Shown here: piece after piece, positions 7,167 through 10,981 of the stretch | How positions within the stretch are numbered: the stretch's first letter is position 1 | Layout: each line of letters starts with the position of its first letter | Origin: an uncultured Prevotellaceae bacterium | Lineage (GTDB): Bacteria; Bacteroidota; Bacteroidia; Bacteroidales; Muribaculaceae | NCBI GenBank assembly: GCA_947254205.1 | Contig: CAMYCE010000068.1 | Span: 1 to 10,981 of the forward strand | Length of the DNA: 10,981 bases | Direction of reading: 5' to 3' | Notes under the pieces: generated by a model | Database searches by the model: none | The model's input: only the letters and a program-made list of their open reading frames with translations | Told to the model about the DNA's origin: nothing | Made by a program: the position numbers and the translations under genes

Positions 7167-7215
7167 CTGCCTCCTTTCACATGTGATGATAGAGGCAGCT
7201 CTTAAGGTTGCCTCT
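7167..7215 (-). promoter_or_regulatory. Candidate corA leader switch: mutually exclusive hairpins, one masking the Shine-Dalgarno
   Basis: In the minus-strand RNA, segment 1 (AGAGGCA, complement of 7209-7215) pairs perfectly with segment 2 (TGCCTCT, complement of 7191-7197). Segment 2, shifted by one base (CTGCCTC, complement of 7192-7198), also pairs perfectly over 7 bp with GAGGCAG (complement of 7167-7173), which is part of the Shine-Dalgarno region. The two helices share almost all of segment 2 and cannot coexist. Helix 1-2 leaves the ribosome site free; helix 2-3 blocks it, with an 18-base loop. This is seen directly as complementarity. A regulatory function, and magnesium as the signal, are inference. 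Confidence 0.5.
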
Positions 7216-7287
7216 AAATCGAGTGGGTTGTACTATTTAGTGGTACTGAATCGTCCATTAATCGATAAAAATTTTGTTTTTGCATTG

Positions 7288-7321
7288 CAAAGATACTGCA
7301 AAAACTCCAAAGAAATGCAAA
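7288..7321 (-). promoter_or_regulatory. Candidate corA promoter (TTTG-N22-TATCTTTG)
   Basis: The minus strand reads TATCTTTG (complement of 7288-7295), an exact TAnnTTTG match. TTTG (complement of 7318-7321) lies 22 bases upstream, one base beyond the usual 19-21 range. Transcription would start near 7282, giving a leader of about 120 bases that contains the paired segments described for 7167-7215. Confidence 0.5.
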
Positions 7322-7376
7322 AGGCGATGTTAATTAATGATATTTTCAGCCCATTTGCAATGGTGGGGAAGCTGAG

Positions 7377-8246
7377 TTACTCTTTTTTCACAGGTTGAGA
7401 AACAAGTGCATTGACCACAGTTTTCATTTGCTCTTCCCATTTCTCGTCCATGAGGTTGATTTCCACGTTTGTCAATGGAAGGCTCATGCTCAGCAACTCG
7501 GCTTTGCGACCATCAAATTGTGGTTGCACAAATATTGTTTTGCCTCCTTGAGCCTTAATGGCGTCGATAGTGTCGAGATTGAGGTGTTGAATGTCGAGGG
7601 CAACTTGTGTGAGGCCATAGTCACGAGAGAGGTAGCTGAGCGATGGGTGCCACACAATGAAGGGTCGCTTTTCTACTTGCTTGAGTTCATGGGCAAATTG
7701 CGAGTCGAGCGAGTCGAGGTGGGCAAGGAGTTTATTGTATCGGACGTTAAAATATTTTTTATTGTTAGGAAACAACTCTATGAGCGCATGATGCATGTTG
7801 GAGGCTATGATTTTGGCGTTTTTCACCGAAGTCCACACATGTGGGTTATATTCTTCCATTTTCTTGTCACTGCTCTTCATGAGCGAAATGCCCTTGCTTG
7901 TGTCATAGATTTTGAGATTGGCATTGTTGTTTTTCACCTTTTCTTGAATTGCACACTCATAGCCAATATTGCCTATCGTGAAATAGGCATCGCAATGCTC
8001 AAGGGCAAGCATGTCGTTGATTTTGGGCTCATAGTTCTCGGGGTTGCTGCCGTTTTCAAGCAGGCACACAACTTCAATTTTGTTGCCTGCTATTTTTTCG
8101 AGAATATACTTTTGTGGCCTGATGCTCACTGCCACCACAGGAGAGGTTTTTTGCTCCAACCGACACCCCACAGCCAAGAGCGTCACGGCGATGATGCTTG
8201 CGAGACTGAGAAGTAGTGGCGATATGATTTTGTGCAGTTTTCCCAC
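7377..8246 (-). CDS. ZnuA/TroA-like metal ABC transporter substrate-binding lipoprotein, orphan
   Basis: A 289-residue lipoprotein of the cluster 9 (ZnuA/TroA-like) solute-binding family, expected in the periplasm and presenting Zn2+ or Mn2+ to an ABC importer. The signal peptide ends in LLAVGC with the lipidated Cys at 28. No acidic surface-export signal follows it. The family landmark usually containing a first His ligand reads NPENYEP (68-74), with Glu70 where His is typical. Later ligands are visible: H136 in NPHVW and H200 in VWHPSLSYLSRDYGL. FVQPQF (239-244) matches the family EPQF region. There is no His-rich loop. The start is GTG at 8246, since no in-frame ATG precedes the lipobox. 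Transcription from the promoter at 8268-8299 leaves only about 15 leader bases. No permease or ATPase gene is adjacent. Confidence 0.85.
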   Translation of the reverse strand: MGKLHKIISPLLLSLASIIAVTLLAVGCRLEQKTSPVVAVSIRPQKYILEKIAGNKIEVVCLLENGSNPENYEPKINDMLALEHCDAYFTIGNIGYECAIQEKVKNNNANLKIYDTSKGISLMKSSDKKMEEYNPHVWTSVKNAKIIASNMHHALIELFPNNKKYFNVRYNKLLAHLDSLDSQFAHELKQVEKRPFIVWHPSLSYLSRDYGLTQVALDIQHLNLDTIDAIKAQGGKTIFVQPQFDGRKAELLSMSLPLTNVEINLMDEKWEEQMKTVVNALVSQPVKKE

Positions 8247-8267
8247 CTATAACTGTGTTTGGTTTTG

Positions 8268-8299
8268 CAAAGTTAATAACTTTTAACAAAATATCCAAA
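8268..8299 (-). promoter_or_regulatory. Promoter of the metal-binding lipoprotein (TTTG-N20-TAACTTTG)
   Basis: The minus strand has TTTG (complement of 8296-8299), exactly 20 bases, then TAACTTTG (complement of 8268-8275). Both elements match the Bacteroidetes consensus fully and the spacing is ideal, making it the best promoter in the window. Transcription would begin near 8261, about 15 bases before the GTG codon. Confidence 0.65.
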
Positions 8300-8355
8300 T
8301 TTTTTGCAATCAAAATACTTGTGTTGTGATAAAAATGTCATAAAGCCGATAGAAC

Positions 8356-8925
8356 CTAAGTTGGGTTTTGGTTTTCTTTCATGCTTGAGTTGTAATGTTT
8401 TGTGTACACGTCATGCCCTATTGCTTGTGCAGCTTGCAGCACATCTTGCTGGCTGTTAAAGTGCAGGGTCATGAGTTTGAGCTCAATGCTATTGCGAGTG
8501 TTGTCGTAGGGGGGTTGCATGTAGTTGATGCTATTCCACATTTTAAACCCCATGCGCTCATAAAAAGCAACTCGCCTTTTGGTGAGGGAGCTCACAGGAG
8601 GTTCGACCTCGATAATCACAGGACAATCCATTTTGTCGAGAAAATAGCGCAGGCTTTCACTCCCCACACCGTCACCGCGCTTGTTGGCATCGATGGCAAA
8701 GTGCTCGATATAGACAAAGGTGTCAAATTTCCAGTAATTGATAAACCCTATCAAGTCGTTGCCTCGGTCGATGCCCAAGATGTTGAATTTAGCTTCATGG
8801 CTTGCAATGTGCTCAAAATTAAGTTCATTGCGCCGTTCATCAATGGGGAATGATGCCTCATAGATTTGTTTTACTTTGTTGAATAATGTACAATCTTTTG
8901 AAATAATGTTATAATTTAATAGCAT
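8356..8925 (-). CDS. GNAT family N-acetyltransferase
   Basis: A 189-residue cytoplasmic protein of the GNAT superfamily, which transfers acetyl from acetyl-CoA to an amine. The conserved core is clear. A central strand YIEHFAID (72-79) is followed by the pyrophosphate-binding loop RGDGVG (83-88), the Q/RxxGxG motif. A second strand VIIEVEPP (103-110) and the late motif AFYERMGF (120-127) follow. The last 45 residues or so are a less conserved tail. The substrate cannot be inferred. The ATG at 8925 is followed by the expected N-terminal strand and has no Shine-Dalgarno. The gene is divergent from the Lrp-like gene across 151 bases, and 109 bases separate its stop from the lipoprotein start. 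Confidence 0.88.
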   Translation of the reverse strand: MLLNYNIISKDCTLFNKVKQIYEASFPIDERRNELNFEHIASHEAKFNILGIDRGNDLIGFINYWKFDTFVYIEHFAIDANKRGDGVGSESLRYFLDKMDCPVIIEVEPPVSSLTKRRVAFYERMGFKMWNSINYMQPPYDNTRNSIELKLMTLHFNSQQDVLQAAQAIGHDVYTKHYNSSMKENQNPT

Positions 8926-8954
8926 ATTACTTTTTTTTTCTTACATTTGCAAGC

Positions 8955-8990
8955 CGAAAATATTGGTAGTCGTTGTGCACACAACAATAT
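8955..8990 (-). promoter_or_regulatory. Weak promoter candidate for the GNAT gene, overlapped by a dyad
   Basis: On the minus strand GTTG (complement of 8982-8985), 19 bases and TATTTTCG (complement of 8955-8962) resemble the Bacteroidetes promoter, with a mismatch in each element. The dyad GTTGT-N4-ACAAC (8972-8985) covers the upstream element, and outer arms ATATTG (8960-8965) and CAATAT (8985-8990) are also complementary. This suits an operator position, but the binding protein is unknown. Confidence 0.28.
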
Positions 8991-9005
8991 AACGTGCCTA
9001 ACAGC

Positions 9006-9017
9006 TGAAATATTTCA
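9006..9017. promoter_or_regulatory. Perfect 12-bp palindrome, possible operator
   Basis: TGAAATATTTCA is its own reverse complement and lies 60 bases before the Lrp-like ATG in the divergent spacer. AT-centred palindromes of this type are plausible Lrp/AsnC binding sites, and such regulators often control their own gene. No second copy is seen elsewhere in the window. Confidence 0.35.
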
Positions 9018-9046
9018 ACAAATTTAGATTATATATATATTTTTTC

Positions 9047-9062
9047 TACAGTGAGAACTGTA
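9047..9062. promoter_or_regulatory. TACAGT-N4-ACTGTA dyad just upstream of the Lrp-like gene
   Basis: TACAGT (9047-9052) and ACTGTA (9057-9062) are perfect inverted copies around GAGA, ending 14 bases before the ATG. It could be an operator overlapping the transcription start or a small leader hairpin close to the ribosome site. No convincing TAnnTTTG element was found for this gene. Confidence 0.35.
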
Positions 9063-9076
9063 TTTTAGATTCAATT

Positions 9077-9547
9077 ATGGCAAACACGAAATTAGACTCT
9101 CTTGATTACAAAATTTTAAAGATGTTATCGCTCAATGCAAGAAAGCCCTATCTTGAGATCGCACGCGCTTGCAACGTGAGTGGAGCTGCAATTCACCAAC
9201 GCATTCAAAAGTTGTATAACATGGGGGTTATACATGGTTCTATCTCGTTGATCGACCCCTCATCGGTGGGCTATGACACTTGTGCCTATGTGGGTATTTT
9301 CTTGAACGACTCGTCGAAGTTTGACGAAGTGGTTGAACACCTGCAAAAGATGCCCGAAGTTGTAGAATGCTACTACACCACAGGCAAGTATGACATGTTT
9401 GTTAAACTTTATGCCCACAACAACGATCACTTGCTCAATCTCATTCACGACGAGTTGTTGCAATTTGGCCTTGGTCGCACCGAGACCCTCATTACATTCA
9501 AAGAGGTGTTTAAGCGTCAAATTCCCATCAGCGAAGATGATGACTAA
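9077..9547 (+). CDS. Lrp/AsnC family transcriptional regulator
   Basis: A 156-residue DNA-binding regulator. The N-terminal winged helix-turn-helix (about 6-60) begins with LDSLDYKILKMLSLNARKPY, the standard family opening. The recognition region is around NVSGAAIHQRIQKL (33-46). The C-terminal RAM domain (about 68-143) shows the beta-alpha-beta-beta-alpha-beta pattern, with TGKYDMFVKLYA (102-113) at the usual effector-binding turn. Members form octamers and respond to amino acids. The length is typical and both domains are intact. The ATG has no Shine-Dalgarno. The stop lies five bases before the next start, so it is the first gene of a likely three-gene operon, and nearby dyads suggest autoregulation. 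The regulated pathway cannot be read from the sequence. Confidence 0.93.
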   Translation: MANTKLDSLDYKILKMLSLNARKPYLEIARACNVSGAAIHQRIQKLYNMGVIHGSISLIDPSSVGYDTCAYVGIFLNDSSKFDEVVEHLQKMPEVVECYYTTGKYDMFVKLYAHNNDHLLNLIHDELLQFGLGRTETLITFKEVFKRQIPISEDDD

Positions 9548-9552
9548 TCGTT

Positions 9553-10335
9553 ATGGACGTAGAATTTGATCAAATTCTACTCGATGCGATAAAACTCGCA
9601 CACGAAGCGGGCAAGATTCATCTTGCCTGCTTTCGCTCGTCCAACCTTGATGTGGCAACCAAAGAGGGCAACGACTTTGATGTTGTCACCAAGGCCGACA
9701 AAGCCAGCGAAGTCGCAGTGGTGCAGGGCATCAGGCAACTCTATCCCACTCATGCCATCTTGACCGAGGAATCGGGCAATGAGGGTGGTGGTGTCGACAG
9801 CCCGTGGCAATGGGTGATTGACCCTGTTGACGGAACAACCAACTATAGTGCAGGCTTGCCCTTTTTTAATATTTCGATAGGCGTGCGCTATCGTGGCGAA
9901 ACGGTAGTGGGGGTGGTGTATGCAGCACAACTCAATGAGCTTTTCACGGCAGTGAAAGGGGAGGGGGCGTTTTTGAATGGCGAGCCAATCGCTTGCTCAG
10001 CTTGCTCGCAGTTGAGCCATGCTGTGGTGTCGACAGGATTCCCCTACGACAAGGCCACAACAGCCGACAACAATCTCGACAATGTGGCCCGTGTGATGCC
10101 CCGTGTGCGTGGCTTGCGCCGGCTGGGGGCTGCCGCCCTCGACATGTGCTATGTGGCGGCAGGCTATCTCGATGGATATTGGGAGCTTAACTTGCACGAC
10201 TGGGACGTGTGTGCTGCCAGTCTCATAGCCAGTGAAGCTGGAGCTGTGGTCAAGCCATTTAGGCCCAATCGTGGCATCTCGCTCATGGTGGCCTCTCCGG
10301 GCATAGAAACTCTGTTGAGCGAGCTTGTGAAGTAG
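9553..10335 (+). CDS. Inositol monophosphatase family protein
   Basis: A 260-residue cytoplasmic Mg2+-dependent phosphatase of the IMPase/SuhB family. All metal-site motifs are present: TEES with E72-E73, the signature WVIDPVDGTTNYSAG with D90, D93 and T95, and the late motif HDWDVCAAS with D218, followed by EAGA (228-231). The length matches the family. Substrates of bacterial members include inositol-1-phosphate and other small sugar or nucleotide phosphates. CysQ-type activity cannot be fully excluded, but the general IMPase motifs fit better. It follows the Lrp-like gene after five bases and precedes the DUF2284 gene by 21, consistent with cotranscription. No Shine-Dalgarno is evident; translational coupling with the upstream gene is likely. 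Confidence 0.94.
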   Translation: MDVEFDQILLDAIKLAHEAGKIHLACFRSSNLDVATKEGNDFDVVTKADKASEVAVVQGIRQLYPTHAILTEESGNEGGGVDSPWQWVIDPVDGTTNYSAGLPFFNISIGVRYRGETVVGVVYAAQLNELFTAVKGEGAFLNGEPIACSACSQLSHAVVSTGFPYDKATTADNNLDNVARVMPRVRGLRRLGAAALDMCYVAAGYLDGYWELNLHDWDVCAASLIASEAGAVVKPFRPNRGISLMVASPGIETLLSELVK

Positions 10336-10356
10336 TGCAACCTCCGATGGTGTGAC

Positions 10357-10917
10357 ATGGCATTAGACTTCTCCTATACTGCTCGTCGCTATGAGGCTCA
10401 AGTCGAAGCGCCCCATTATGTCGAGCACTACAATCGTGCCCAATATTTTTTGCAGTTGTGCAAGCAATGCAAGTGCTATGGCAATCGCTATGGTTGCCCG
10501 CCCTTTGATAGCGACCCGTTGGCAAGCCTCTCCCAATATAGCCATGTGCTCATTGTGGGTTTCAAGGTCACACCGAGCCATCGTGCACTGCCCTTAGCAC
10601 AGGCTGGAGAGTTCATGGCACCAATCACCGCTCAACTCAATGCCGAGTTGCTCAATCTTGAAAAGCAAATGCAAGGCTATGCTTTGGGTTTTGTGGGGTC
10701 GTGCCCCTATTGTGCAGACGCCCCGTGTGCCCGTGTTGAGGGCAAGCCCTGCCTGCACCCCGACAAGGTGCGTCCCTCACTCGAGGCCTATGGTTTCGAC
10801 CTTCAAAAAACTGCTCAAGAGCTATTGGGCATAGAAATCAAGTGGAGTAAAGACGACAAAATTCCCGAATATCTCACCCTCATTGGTGGCGTTTTCTACA
10901 CATTGCCCCCCAAATAG
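10357..10917 (+). CDS. DUF2284 family cysteine-rich putative metal-binding protein
   Basis: A 186-residue soluble protein matching the uncharacterised DUF2284 family. It has two cysteine clusters. The first is C35-x2-C38-x-C40-Y-x5-C47-P-P, in the stretch around LCKQCKCYGNRYGCPP. The second is C116-PY-C119-x4-C124-x7-C132, continuing into HPDKVRPSLEAYG (134-146), the most diagnostic stretch. Eight cysteines in this arrangement suggest binding of an iron-sulfur cluster or zinc, but no biochemical function is established that I know of. The middle (about 62-112) is an ordinary alpha/beta segment and there is no signal peptide. It is the last gene of the Lrp-IMPase-DUF2284 group. The ATG has no Shine-Dalgarno. 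No strong terminator appears in the 64 bases to the window end. Confidence 0.87.
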   Translation: MALDFSYTARRYEAQVEAPHYVEHYNRAQYFLQLCKQCKCYGNRYGCPPFDSDPLASLSQYSHVLIVGFKVTPSHRALPLAQAGEFMAPITAQLNAELLNLEKQMQGYALGFVGSCPYCADAPCARVEGKPCLHPDKVRPSLEAYGFDLQKTAQELLGIEIKWSKDDKIPEYLTLIGGVFYTLPPK

Positions 10918-10981
10918 CGTTTTCTATTGAACCCAAATCGGTCATTAGGTCGCAATAAGAAAATATCTTAGGCTTTTCCTT

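Noticed and set aside
7163..7285. M-box type Mg2+ riboswitch in the corA leader
   Set aside because: The leader is short and lacks the conserved multi-helix core and signature stretches of the M-box. Only simple competing helices are seen.
7340..7376. Terminator for the lipoprotein gene just after its stop on the minus strand
   Set aside because: CCAT/ATGG and CAGC/GCTG can pair only with bulges, and the following sequence has just a short A/T mixture rather than a T-run.
7162..7398. Plus-strand 78-codon frame in the corA/lipoprotein spacer
   Set aside because: It overlaps the corA start, leader and promoter and runs into the antisense of the lipoprotein gene. It shows no recognisable domain and has no good promoter or ribosome site.
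10956..10970. TAAGA/TCTTA dyad after the DUF2284 gene as a terminator
   Set aside because: Only five AT-rich base pairs, with no adjacent T-run. The window ends before a real terminator could be assessed.

Overview
The window reads as a stretch of ordinary chromosome from a Bacteroidales bacterium, probably a gut member of the Prevotella/Muribaculaceae/Bacteroides group. Most starts lack a Shine-Dalgarno (corA is a clear exception). Several genes are preceded by the Bacteroidetes-type promoter TTTG-N19-21-TAnnTTTG, genes are moderately GC-rich and the spacers strongly AT-rich, and the protein families fit this order. The family assignment rests on general resemblance because no database search was possible.

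Layout: 1-536 holds no convincing gene. It contains a hairpin with a T-run, a nested direct-repeat block and a near-perfect palindrome, then featureless AT-rich DNA. From 537 to 4183 three genes run on the minus strand: a HutD/Ves-family cupin, then a two-gene unit of an MgtC/SapB membrane protein and a CPA2 cation:proton antiporter with two C-terminal RCK_C domains. On the plus strand, 4386-6080 encodes EttA, the ABC-F translation factor, with its own promoter and a strong terminator. From 6236 to 8925 the minus strand carries three apparently separate genes: a GNAT acetyltransferase, an orphan ZnuA/TroA-like metal-binding lipoprotein and the magnesium channel CorA. From 9077 to 10917 the plus strand carries a compact likely operon: an Lrp/AsnC regulator, an inositol-monophosphatase-family phosphatase and a DUF2284 cysteine-rich putative metal-binding protein.

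How the genes fit together: four of the ten genes (antiporter, MgtC-like protein, CorA, metal-binding lipoprotein) deal with ions at the envelope, so this is a loose ion-homeostasis neighbourhood, although the genes lie in separate transcription units. No mobile element, phage gene, CRISPR array, tRNA, rRNA or recognisable defence system is visible, and I found no clear previously undescribed multi-gene system. The most interesting signals are in non-coding leaders. The corA leader has three copies of one motif that can form two mutually exclusive helices, one of which hides the Shine-Dalgarno. The mgtC leader has a terminator-like hairpin before the start codon. The GNAT/Lrp divergent spacer carries three dyads. 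In addition, the metal-binding lipoprotein has Glu where its family usually has the first His ligand, and it has no transporter partners nearby.
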